A stretch of DNA of 64,000 bases, from contig NZ_QUAJ01000017.1 of the NCBI RefSeq assembly GCF_003391055.1, positions 1-64,000 on the forward strand. The letters run 5' to 3'. Within the stretch, counting starts at the first letter, position 1. The number at the start of each line of letters is the position of its first letter. The position numbers and the translations under genes are program-made. This document shows positions 1-7,528 of the stretch, in pieces. The notes under the pieces were generated by a model that saw only the letters and a program-made list of their open reading frames with translations, was not told where the DNA came from and ran no database searches. The stretch is from Psychrilyobacter piezotolerans. GTDB taxonomy: Bacteria; Fusobacteriota; Fusobacteriia; Fusobacteriales; Fusobacteriaceae.

Positions 1-163
1 CTTGTAGATTTTTTTTGATTAAGTGAAACAGATAACAACTAATTTCAAATATTATTATTTTGTTTTTTATCTAATTCTTAAGTTAAATTTAATTAAAAGT
101 TAATTTAAAATGAGTTTTGTTTTTTTATTTTTACAATATTTTTATTTTTTAAATAACATTATT

Positions 164-200
164 AAAAAAAAGACTAAAAATATAAAACTTAGTCTTTTTT
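164..200. terminator. Bidirectional rho-independent terminator
   Basis: An A-run plus GACTAA pairs with TTAGTC plus a T-run around a short AT loop, so it can work on either strand. It closes the minus-strand transcription unit that contains the leucine-rich-repeat gene. Confidence 0.7.
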
Positions 201-275
201 AAAGTGTTTATATGAATTAAAATCTAATTTTTCTGCTCCATCATCTATACCTTTACCATAACTTCCAATTATCAT
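189..275 (-). pseudogene. C-terminal fragment of an unidentified gene
   Basis: Minus-strand reading gives about 28 codons from an ATG (35 if read from the previous stop), ending in LDFNSYKHFKKD with its stop inside the terminator at 164-200. No ribosome binding site precedes the ATG and the product is not recognised. Its position directly after the LRR gene and before a terminator suggests the tail of a truncated gene. Chance in AT-rich DNA cannot be excluded. Confidence 0.25.
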
Positions 276-301
276 TATATAAATCTGCTGAACCTTTTAA
301 T

Positions 302-1462
302 CTACCTAGGAGTAAAATTGATGTGCGGATTATCTGCCTCTATCTTAGCCGTTACCCTAAGGTATTCTACAGTCCCTGTGATAGGGTTGCTATTCATACA
401 AATCCGAAAAAATTTATTAAGTTTAGAAAATGCTTTTTCAAACCCAGCAATTGTATCTATCTGGTTGTTGGAAAGATCGAGATTCTGTAGGTTATCAGGG
501 AACTTCACCCCTTCCAAGCTGGTTATCTGGTTGCTGAGAAGATCGAGATTCTGCAGGTTATCAGGGAACTTAATTCCCTCTAAATTCTTTATCTGGTTGC
601 TGAGAAGATCAAGACTCTGCAGGTTATGGGGAAACTCCACTTCCTTCAAGCTGGTTATCTGGTTGCTGAAAAGATGGAGAGTTGTAAGGCTATGGGGGAA
701 CTTTACCCCTTCCAGGCTCCTTATCTGATTGTTATTAAGACCGAGGGCTGTCAGGCTATGGAGGCCGGTGAAGTCCAGCCCCTCCAGGCTGGTTATCTGG
801 TTGCTGAAAAGATGGAGAGTTGTAAGGCTATGAGGGAATTTCACCCTCTCCAGACTCACTATCTGATTGTTATTAAGACCAAGAGCTGTCAGATTATCGA
901 AACCGGTGAAGTCCAGCCCCTCCAGACTTGTTATATGGTTATTATTAAGATGGAGAGTTGTAAGGCTATGGGGGAACTTCATTCCATCCAGGTTCGCTAT
1001 CTGATTGTTGTTAAGATCTAGAGTTGTAAGGCTATCAGGGAACTTTATCCCATCAAGGCTCCCTATCTGGTTATGCTTGAGATTAAGTTCTGTCAGGCTA
1101 TTGGGGAACTTCACTCCCTCCAGGTTCCCTATCTGGTTGTTATTAAGATCAAGAGTTGTAAGGCTGTCGGGAAACTTGACCCCATCAAGGCTTGCTATCT
1201 GGTTTTGACTGAGATTAAGTTCTGTGAGATTCACCAGATGATCTATCCAGTTCAGTTTTTTAATTCCTTTATTGATGGCTGTCAATTTTGTTATCAGCAT
1301 CAGCTCATGTGTGAATAATCTGTAAGGGTTAGATGAGAGAGTGACACCTTCCTCAGCTGCCGCTGCCTTCAATGTCTCCCAGATTAAATCCCTGAGGCTT
1401 TCGTCATCTATCATTAGGGCTGTCCACTTAATTTCTACTACTTTTGATATCGATAAACTCAT
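302..1462 (-). CDS. Leucine-rich-repeat protein
   Basis: A 386-residue protein. After a roughly 65-residue N-terminal region without repeats come about 13 leucine-rich repeats of 22-24 residues with the pattern LxxLxLxxNQIxxLxGVKFPxS. A capping segment containing NPITGTVEYL follows. No signal peptide or anchor is visible, so a cytoplasmic role in protein-protein contacts is inferred; the partner is unknown. The start is the ATG at 1462-1460, preceded at good spacing by AGGAGGG; a longer reading frame back to 1525 has no such site. The repeats are nearly identical at the DNA level, which points to recent expansion by unequal recombination. The opposite strand carries long repeat-derived open frames that are not genes. 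Confidence 0.85.
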   Translation of the reverse strand: MSLSISKVVEIKWTALMIDDESLRDLIWETLKAAAAEEGVTLSSNPYRLFTHELMLITKLTAINKGIKKLNWIDHLVNLTELNLSQNQIASLDGVKFPDSLTTLDLNNNQIGNLEGVKFPNSLTELNLKHNQIGSLDGIKFPDSLTTLDLNNNQIANLDGMKFPHSLTTLHLNNNHITSLEGLDFTGFDNLTALGLNNNQIVSLERVKFPHSLTTLHLFSNQITSLEGLDFTGLHSLTALGLNNNQIRSLEGVKFPHSLTTLHLFSNQITSLKEVEFPHNLQSLDLLSNQIKNLEGIKFPDNLQNLDLLSNQITSLEGVKFPDNLQNLDLSNNQIDTIAGFEKAFSKLNKFFRICMNSNPITGTVEYLRVTAKIEADNPHINFTPR

Positions 1463-1979
1463 TTTAATCCCTCCTATTGATACGTCAAGATACAAAAAAT
1501 ATTTACTCTTATAATATACAATCACTTTTTTTTAATTCCTCTTCTAAAGTTAGTAAATTGTTCATAAGAAATGTTATTATTTATCATACAAACTCTAATT
1601 ACTTGGATAAATATATGGTTCTGGTGCAGCAATTATAAAAAAATTAAAAGCAGTATTCGTTCAAAAGATTAGCAAAATTAATATAATTTCGAAAGTTTTA
1701 AATCCATCAAAATCTAATATTGAAAAATATTATAAAAAAAAATAAACTTTTTTTTAATAATAGACGTCGAAATAATCGAATGAAAAAATTACTTCTTTCT
1801 TTAATAATAAAAACCTAGTAGTTAATAACTGCTACAACAAAAAGGTTTGGCCGAATAAAAAAAAACAGAATCATAAATATTCTGTTTTTTTATTTTTTGT
1901 AAATTAATTTATTGTCTGTTGAATTCTACTCCAGAAAAAACTCCTATAAATTCTTCCCCACCCCATATTCCATCTTAAC
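1463..1979. other. Intergenic region with possible gene debris
   Basis: About 500 bases without a convincing gene. Plus-strand bases 1611-1742 read open for about 40 codons without a start, ending NPSKSNIEKYYKKK then stop; this could be a gene remnant. A hairpin-prone stretch at 1811-1848 has AAACC/GGTTT arms enclosing TAGTAGTTAATAACTGCTA. Nothing else is supportable. Confidence 0.3.
1861..1891. terminator. Bidirectional terminator
   Basis: AAAAACAGAAT and ATTCTGTTTTTTT pair around a 7-base loop, about 90 bases past the stop of the Spy-like gene on the minus strand. Confidence 0.75.
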
Positions 1980-2414
1980 CTAATATTTATCCTCTATCTC
2001 TTTTATAAATTTCATTTCCTCTAACCTTTCCTTAGCTCTAAAATCTGAAATTTCTTTATTTAATTTTTCAACTGCTATCCAATCCACCTTATCTACAGCT
2101 AGTTTTTTCTCTAATGCCAACTCTTTTTCTCTAATTTCTAAGCTGTTTTTATAAGTTGAATTTCTTCTTCTCTGGATCATTGTAAATATCTCTGCACGCT
2201 GCTTTTCACTCAGATTATTTTCATTCAGCATTATTTCCATTCTTCTTTCGAAATTATATCCTCTACCCATCATTCCTCCGAAACCATGCCCACTATCCAT
2301 CATTTCCACGGAACCATATCCTTTACCCGTGACAAATTCATCACTATAAGATCCATAATGTCCAAAAGTCATAGCTGTTATAAATAATAAACCTATAATT
2401 ATTTTCTTTTTCAC
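1980..2414 (-). CDS. Spy/CpxP-like small periplasmic protein
   Basis: A 144-residue exported protein. The N-terminus MKKKIIIGLLFITAMTFG is a signal-peptide-like segment. A Gly/Met/His-rich stretch with two GYGS/GHGF-type motifs follows, then a helical charged region beginning NLSEKQRAEIF. That region resembles the LTxxQ motif region of the Spy/CpxP/ZraP group, which are periplasmic chaperones or metal-stress sensors in diderms. The chosen start is the GTG at 2414, which has GGAGG eight bases upstream; the ATG at 2429 has no ribosome binding site and overlaps that GGAGG. Family membership is by pattern only, since the identity is low. A consensus-quality promoter precedes it. Confidence 0.6.
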   Translation of the reverse strand: MKKKIIIGLLFITAMTFGHYGSYSDEFVTGKGYGSVEMMDSGHGFGGMMGRGYNFERRMEIMLNENNLSEKQRAEIFTMIQRRRNSTYKNSLEIREKELALEKKLAVDKVDWIAVEKLNKEISDFRAKERLEEMKFIKEIEDKY

Positions 2415-2451
2415 CTTAATCGCCTCCATTTTTATTATTATTTATATATGT

Positions 2452-2479
2452 ATTATACTTTTGTTTTTAGGCTTGTCAA
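2452..2479 (-). promoter_or_regulatory. Sigma70-type promoter of the Spy-like gene
   Basis: Minus strand: TTGACA at 2479-2474, a 16-base spacer, then TATAAT at 2457-2452. This is a consensus match on both boxes. Confidence 0.75.
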
Positions 2480-2711
2480 AAAAATTAAAAGAGATAATTA
2501 TTGTGGCAGTATTGTAATTATGCTAAGAAGTTATTAATTCCTCCACGGTTAACACAGAGCCAAAATTGCTTAAAGAAAATAGGTGAGCCGTTTGACAAAA
2601 TGACCGACCATACAAATATCTAAAATATAGAAAAATGAGATATTTAATTTAGAGGAAATTATTAAAGTATGTAAAATAATAATAAGTGAAATGAATGATA
2701 TTGTTGGGGAG
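2480..2711. other. Intergenic sequence upstream of the intron
   Basis: No supported gene. Bases 2643-2711 read open on the plus strand (ending SEMNDIVG) up to the intron boundary, but without a start codon. They could be the 5' exon remnant of an interrupted gene. The 3' flank reads only about ten further codons before a stop. Confidence 0.25.
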
Positions 2712-5210
2712 GTGCGACACGTTTTACAATGAAAAGTTGTAAGGGTCTTTAAGTAATAAAAATAAAGACAACAACTGTAAGTCCGATAAGAGGAATGATG
2801 GCGTAACGTCTTGAAACTCTTACCCTAATACTACGATATGCATCTATATACTTTAATATATAGGGGTATAAAGCTCGTTGAAGTCAGTTAAGAAGTAGCC
2901 CTAAGGTTTTACCTTAGGAAAGGTAGTTTCAATGGAAACTAGGTTACCGATAGACTGGGGGTCTATAAAGCTAATATGATGAGAATGTGATAAAATCACT
3001 GACGAAATTGCGAATTTACGGGTCTAAAAACCGAACGTATAGAGTAATGTACGGATTCCTAAAAAGGAAAGTATGTGAGGTTTAGTAAGAATCTGCCCTA
3101 TGAAAAACCTTTTAGTGTTATAGGCATTAATAAAGCATACAGGCTCATAGCAATCATCTAAGTTGGATATGTAAAGATAGGATTTATGGAACGTGGAAAG
3201 CAAAGAACACTTACTTTAAACAGTTAAAGCTGGAGTGGTGGATATAAGATATAATAAAATATCGAAATTCTTTTATCTTTGTGAAAGTAGGGATACAGTA
3301 CCTATGAAACCGTGATAATAAACGGTGGAGGGATAGTCCCAAGTCAAAAATTATATATAAATTAATACAATTACAATTGAATTTTTGAATGGTGGTAAAC
3401 CGAGATAATAATTTTGTCTAACCAAATTTAAGTAGGTGAGTCAAATGAATAAGAAAAGTATCTTTTCAGAAATAATCAAAAAGGAAAACTTTGAAGTAGC
3501 AATAAAAAATATAAAAGAAAATGGTAAGAAGGCAACTGGAATAGATAACATCTCTATTGATGAATTTATCGAAACCCAGAACCCATACCAAACTATCCTT
3601 GATAGACTGGAAAATTTCATACCCAATGGGGTTAGAAGAGTGGATATTCCAAAAGGTGATGGCAAAACTAGACCCTTAGGAATACCAACAATCGAAGATA
3701 AAGTAATACAAATGATGTTCAAGAATATTCTTGAGCCTATATGTGAAGAAAAATTTAACCAACATTCGTATGGCTTTAGACCTAACAGAAGAGCTGAACA
3801 TGCAATTGCATGGAATAATATTCTAATAAATGTCAGTAAACTACACTTCTGTGTAGATATTGATATTAAAGGTTTCTTTGACAATATTAACCATAATAAA
3901 CTAATAAAACAATGCATAACCATTGGGATAACAGATAAGAAAGTTCTTAGTATAATCAAAGCAATGTTAAAAGCTCCTATACATCAAAAGAATGGAGAGG
4001 TAGAAATACCCAATAAAGGAACTCCACAAGGAGGAATACTTAGTCCCCTTTTATCTAACATATGCTTAAACGAATTAGATTGGTGGATAAGCAATCAATG
4101 GCAAACTTTTAAAACTGACCACACATATAAGCCAGATAGCAATAAATACCCTGCAATAAAAAAGACAAACTTAACAGAAGTTTTCTTAATCAGGTATGCA
4201 GACGACTTTAAATTAATGTGTAGAGATAGAGGAAGTGCTGAAAGAATGTTTAGAATCACCAAACTTTTTCTAAAGAATAGACTAAAACTTGATATATCTA
4301 AAAAGAAATCTAAAATTGTAAATTTAAGAAAACAGAAATCTGAATTTCTAGGATTTGCAATAAAAACCGTCTTGAAAGGTAAGAATGGAAAACGAGTAGC
4401 TCAAACTTGGATAAAAGATAGTGCTATTAAAAGCTGTACTACAAAGCTTAAAAAAACTATCAAAGAAATTCATAAAAAACAAAGTATTAAATATATTTTG
4501 TTATATAACAGTCAAGTAAGAGGTATTCAAAATTATTACCAAATTGCTACCAATATAACTATTAGTCTATCAACGATTGGATATAATACTGATAAAGTAA
4601 TATATAACAGACTAAAAGATATAGCTAGGAGAAATTATAAGGATGAGAGATACCGCAAAAGGTTCCGTGGATACAATTATAAAACTTGGAGTATAAAAGG
4701 TATAACTCTTTTCACTATACAAGCAAGAAGGTGTAGAAATCCAATGATGTTTTCAAAGAAAACACCTAAAAATCCTACCATTAAGCAAGATAAATTTAAC
4801 CAAATTGAAAAACTATACAAAAATATACCACTTGGGGAAAATCATGCTAATGATATAGAATGGCAATTACAAAGAATAAGAGCATATCAACAAGTAAATT
4901 GTATCTGCTATGTAACGGGAGAATACGTAAAATTCAACGAATTTGCTGTACATCACATTATCCCAAGAGAATATGGAGGAAAAGACAACCTTGAGAATTT
5001 AGTTATTCTCAAAAAAGAAATCCATATTGAACTGCATAAAAAGAACCCTAGTTTTAGTAATCCTAAATTTGATAATCTTAGAAAAGAAATTCTAAATTGT
5101 AAACAAATTAAATTAATATAATTTTGATGGACCGCCGTATGAGGGGAAACTTTCACGTACGGTGCGGATGTGGGGAAAAGATGGAGATAATATCAAAGTC
5201 TTACCTATGC
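2712..5210 (+). mobile_element. Group II intron with encoded maturase
   Basis: The 5' end GTGCGAC at 2712 matches the group II consensus GUGYG. About 730 bases of non-coding, structure-rich sequence (domains I-III and the start of IV) precede the reverse-transcriptase gene. Domain V is visible at about 5131-5166, with GCCGTATGAGG, a GAAA tetraloop and TTCACGTACGG. Domain VI and the 3' boundary follow, near TTACCTATGC. The catalytic-triad position in domain V appears to read CGC rather than the more common AGC. The 3' end is approximate by a few bases. The element appears complete; it lies between the Spy-like gene and the M48 gene and does not break a recognisable gene. Confidence 0.85.
3445..5121 (+). 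CDS. ltrA: Group II intron reverse transcriptase/maturase with HNH nuclease
   Basis: A 558-residue intron-encoded protein. The order is reverse transcriptase, maturase (X) domain, then a C-terminal HNH endonuclease. The RT part has GIDNISIDEF, the PLGIPTIEDKVIQ block, GTPQGGILSPLLSN and the catalytic YADDF at about residue 250. The HNH part has HHIIPREYGGKDNLENLVIL. The family helps the intron fold, splice and retro-home into DNA. The ATG at 3445 with AGGTGAG four bases upstream is preferred over a GTG at 3436. No frameshift or stop is seen and the active-site residues are present, so it should be functional. It sits in intron domain IV. Confidence 0.95.
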   Translation: MNKKSIFSEIIKKENFEVAIKNIKENGKKATGIDNISIDEFIETQNPYQTILDRLENFIPNGVRRVDIPKGDGKTRPLGIPTIEDKVIQMMFKNILEPICEEKFNQHSYGFRPNRRAEHAIAWNNILINVSKLHFCVDIDIKGFFDNINHNKLIKQCITIGITDKKVLSIIKAMLKAPIHQKNGEVEIPNKGTPQGGILSPLLSNICLNELDWWISNQWQTFKTDHTYKPDSNKYPAIKKTNLTEVFLIRYADDFKLMCRDRGSAERMFRITKLFLKNRLKLDISKKKSKIVNLRKQKSEFLGFAIKTVLKGKNGKRVAQTWIKDSAIKSCTTKLKKTIKEIHKKQSIKYILLYNSQVRGIQNYYQIATNITISLSTIGYNTDKVIYNRLKDIARRNYKDERYRKRFRGYNYKTWSIKGITLFTIQARRCRNPMMFSKKTPKNPTIKQDKFNQIEKLYKNIPLGENHANDIEWQLQRIRAYQQVNCICYVTGEYVKFNEFAVHHIIPREYGGKDNLENLVILKKEIHIELHKKNPSFSNPKFDNLRKEILNCKQIKLI

Positions 5211-5232
5211 ATAATAAAATGAGGAGGACAGT

Positions 5233-5256
5233 CATAAATAAATAAATAAATAAATA
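5233..5256. repeat. AAAT tetranucleotide repeat
   Basis: About six tandem ATAA/AAAT units just past the intron. It is a simple repeat that could vary by slippage; no role is evident. Confidence 0.6.
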
Positions 5257-5370
5257 CCGTAAGAGGTCTAATAATAGAAATAAAGTTTTAATTTTTAGGA
5301 GTTTTTTTTAAAACTCTTTGTAAAAGAATAAAATTTGGATTAATTTCCTGCACAAGAAAGGAGGAGAACT

Positions 5371-6408
5371 ATGATTGTCAAGATATTAAATCATTTCCGG
5401 CTTACCTGGAGACTGGTAGAGGATCGCAGAGTAAATAAGTGGCTGAAGGTGTTTTTAGTTTTCATTCCACTTGCTTATGTTTTTTTACCATTTCCGCCTG
5501 ATGACTTCCTGCCTCTCCTGGGACTTTTAGATGACCTGCTCCTCCTGACAGTTACCACCATACTCTTTGTTGAAATGTGCCCAGAAACTGTGGTACGGGA
5601 ACATAAATTGGCACTGACCGGTCTTTTTCCCTCAGCCAGATCCATCAACTTGGAAGACTACCGCTGTAAAACCGAGAACCGTGATCTCGCTCTGGGATTT
5701 ATCTTTGCTGTAGTCATCCTCCTTTTGGGGGGATACTTAGCAGGAGTCCTTTTTCTGCTCATCTTTGGAATGGGTTATATAACATCAAACCTGAAGCGGA
5801 AGGAGATCCTTGCCAATGCTGTTCAGATCGGCCCCCATCAGCGCCCAGACCTCTATGAGGCACTTGAAGAAGTTCAGAAACTCCTTCCCCCTGTGAAAAT
5901 AGATCTCTTTATAAACCAAAACCCGGTAATGAATGCCTATACCTTTGGTTATGGCGAACCCTATACTGTGGTTCTTACATCCAGCCTGGTGGAGAAGCTT
6001 TCCAAAACCGAGATAAAGGCGGTAATCGGGCATGAAATGGGACACATCTTATTCGGACACGTGCGGATTATCGGTTTAATGAGTACTCAGTTTGGACTGG
6101 GCCGACTCTTCTTCTATAAGTGGAGCCGCTCATGTGAATACTCTGCCGATTCAGTGGCCCTTATAGCCAGCAGGGGGGATCTAATTCCCCTGACCTCTTC
6201 CCTGCTAAAACTAGCGTGGGGTTTGGACGATTCAGTTGATGTAGAGGAATTTTTGGCACAGCTGGATGGGGATTCAGGGACTCTCAGCATGGAGGTGTTC
6301 AGTACGCATCCCTTTATGAATAATCGGATCAAAAGCCTTATCCTCCTTGCCAGGCAGAAAGAGTTTAGGGAAAAGATGAAACATATGGATCCCAGGGATC
6401 TCCCATAA
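5371..6408 (+). CDS. DUF1232-M48 fusion: membrane zinc peptidase
   Basis: A 345-residue membrane protein. The first 70 residues form a DUF1232-like hydrophobic module (VNKWLKVFLVFIPLAYVFLPF, then LLGLLDDLLLL). A further hydrophobic hairpin lies around 110-140, and a C-terminal M48 (HtpX/Ste24-type) domain follows. The zinc motif HEMGH is at about residues 221-225, and the third ligand is expected in SCEYSADSVAL at about 255. M48 enzymes cleave misfolded membrane proteins. AGGAGG lies seven bases before the ATG. Base composition is visibly more GC-rich than the flanks. A single gene, ending before a terminator-like inverted repeat. DUF1232 is assigned by pattern only. Confidence 0.85.
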   Translation: MIVKILNHFRLTWRLVEDRRVNKWLKVFLVFIPLAYVFLPFPPDDFLPLLGLLDDLLLLTVTTILFVEMCPETVVREHKLALTGLFPSARSINLEDYRCKTENRDLALGFIFAVVILLLGGYLAGVLFLLIFGMGYITSNLKRKEILANAVQIGPHQRPDLYEALEEVQKLLPPVKIDLFINQNPVMNAYTFGYGEPYTVVLTSSLVEKLSKTEIKAVIGHEMGHILFGHVRIIGLMSTQFGLGRLFFYKWSRSCEYSADSVALIASRGDLIPLTSSLLKLAWGLDDSVDVEEFLAQLDGDSGTLSMEVFSTHPFMNNRIKSLILLARQKEFREKMKHMDPRDLP

Positions 6409-6496
6409 ATTCCTTTGAAGACTAGCAATAATAAGTTTACAATGATTCCTTTAAATTTTGAAAAAAAAAAATACGAAGAAAAGTTGTCCACTATAT

Positions 6497-6517
6497 TGAC
6501 ATAAGACCATAATGTCA
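6497..6517. promoter_or_regulatory. Inverted repeat, possible operator
   Basis: TGACAT at 6497-6502 and ATGTCA at 6512-6517 form a symmetrical site with a nine-base centre, between the M48 gene and the flavin reductase gene. Function is inferred from symmetry alone. Confidence 0.35.
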
Positions 6518-6585
6518 TTTCTAAAATTACATAAACTAAATCTATTTATCCTTTTAATTTGACAATCTAGGATCATAAAAGTTAG

Positions 6586-6625
6586 GAATAGTTTTATTTT
6601 TTTTTTTAAAATAAAACTATTTTAG
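6586..6625. terminator. Terminator-like inverted repeat
   Basis: ATAGTTTTATTTT (6588-6600) pairs perfectly with AAAATAAAACTAT (6608-6620). The stem is AT-only, so it is either a weak terminator for the M48 gene or a regulatory hairpin just before the next promoter (TATAAT at 6642-6647). Confidence 0.45.
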
Positions 6626-6681
6626 AAGTTCTATTTAATGATATAATAAAAGTACAATCTAAAGATCTAAGGAGTGGTTTT

Positions 6682-7377
6682 ATGAAGAAAACAAAATTTA
6701 AAGGCAGTGTAATCTTAAATCCGGTACCAGTGGTAATGGTTACCTCAAGAAGCAGTGAAGGAAAGGATAACGTATTTACTGTGGCCTGGGCTGGGACAGT
6801 CTGTACCACGCCTCCCATGCTATCTATTTCCATAAGACCCGAAAGACTCTCATACGAGTATATAAAAGAAACGATGCAGTTTACAATAAACCTTCCCCAT
6901 AGAAGACTTACAAAGGAAACCGATTATTGTGGTGTGCGGTCGGGAAGACAACTGGATAAGATAAAAGAAATGGGCTTTACCATGGTGGAAGGGACGCATA
7001 TAGATGTTCCTTATATCGATGAATGTCCTGTCAGTATTGAATGTAAGGTGAAGAGTATCGTTCCTCTCGGAACCCACGATCTTTTTATCGCAGAGGTTAT
7101 GGGATCCCATATAGATTCCAAACTTTTAGATGAAAATGGAAAACTCTGTTTAGAGAAGGGAAATCTGATAAATTACTGTCACGGAGAATACTATCCCATG
7201 GCTAAAGATGCCATCGGTAAGTTCGGATTTTCAGTAGCCAAGAATAAACCAGAGATAAAAAATATTTCCAATGTTGAAAAGAAATCTGAATCCCAAAGGG
7301 GCAAATCAGAGAAAAAGAAGCCATCTAAAAAAGCAAAGAAATCTTTAAAATCAGGAAAAAAGAAAAATAAAAAATAA
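6682..7377 (+). CDS. Flavin reductase-like FMN-binding protein with Lys-rich tail
   Basis: A 231-residue protein. Residues 1 to about 185 match the flavin-reductase-like (DIM6/NTAB, flavoredoxin) fold: VTSRSSEGKDNVFTVAWAGT, then PPMLSISIRP, and the CGVRSGRQLDK segment. These proteins bind FMN and pass electrons between NAD(P)H or ferredoxin and acceptors in anaerobes. The last 45 residues are an extra tail made almost wholly of Lys, Ser and Glu (for example KKKPSKKAKK). It is not part of the fold and could bind nucleic acid or a polyanion. AAGGAGTGG precedes the ATG. A single gene with its own terminator. The acceptor is unknown. Confidence 0.85.
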   Translation: MKKTKFKGSVILNPVPVVMVTSRSSEGKDNVFTVAWAGTVCTTPPMLSISIRPERLSYEYIKETMQFTINLPHRRLTKETDYCGVRSGRQLDKIKEMGFTMVEGTHIDVPYIDECPVSIECKVKSIVPLGTHDLFIAEVMGSHIDSKLLDENGKLCLEKGNLINYCHGEYYPMAKDAIGKFGFSVAKNKPEIKNISNVEKKSESQRGKSEKKKPSKKAKKSLKSGKKKNKK

Positions 7378-7423
7378 TAGTTCATTAATATTAAATTAAT
7401 TAGAATTTTTTTATAAACACAAT

Positions 7424-7457
7424 AAAAAAAGAACCAGATTATTTTCTGGTTCTTTTA
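7424..7457. terminator. Bidirectional terminator
   Basis: GAACCAGA and TCTGGTTC flanked by A- and T-runs, between two convergent genes (flavin reductase and decarboxylase-arginase). Confidence 0.85.
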
Positions 7458-7528
7458 TTTAATTTATGGATTCAAGTCCCATAGAAAGTGCCTGTCTTTA
7501 CCTTTAAAGTTATTCATGAAAGACGATA

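Noticed and set aside
318-1318. Plus-strand open frames across the LRR gene
   Set aside because: They are repeat-derived shadows without ribosome binding sites; the minus-strand frame has the LRR pattern and a proper start.
3441-3959. Minus-strand 172-codon frame in the intron RT gene
   Set aside because: Antisense to a clear reverse transcriptase, no start signal, composition of a shadow frame.
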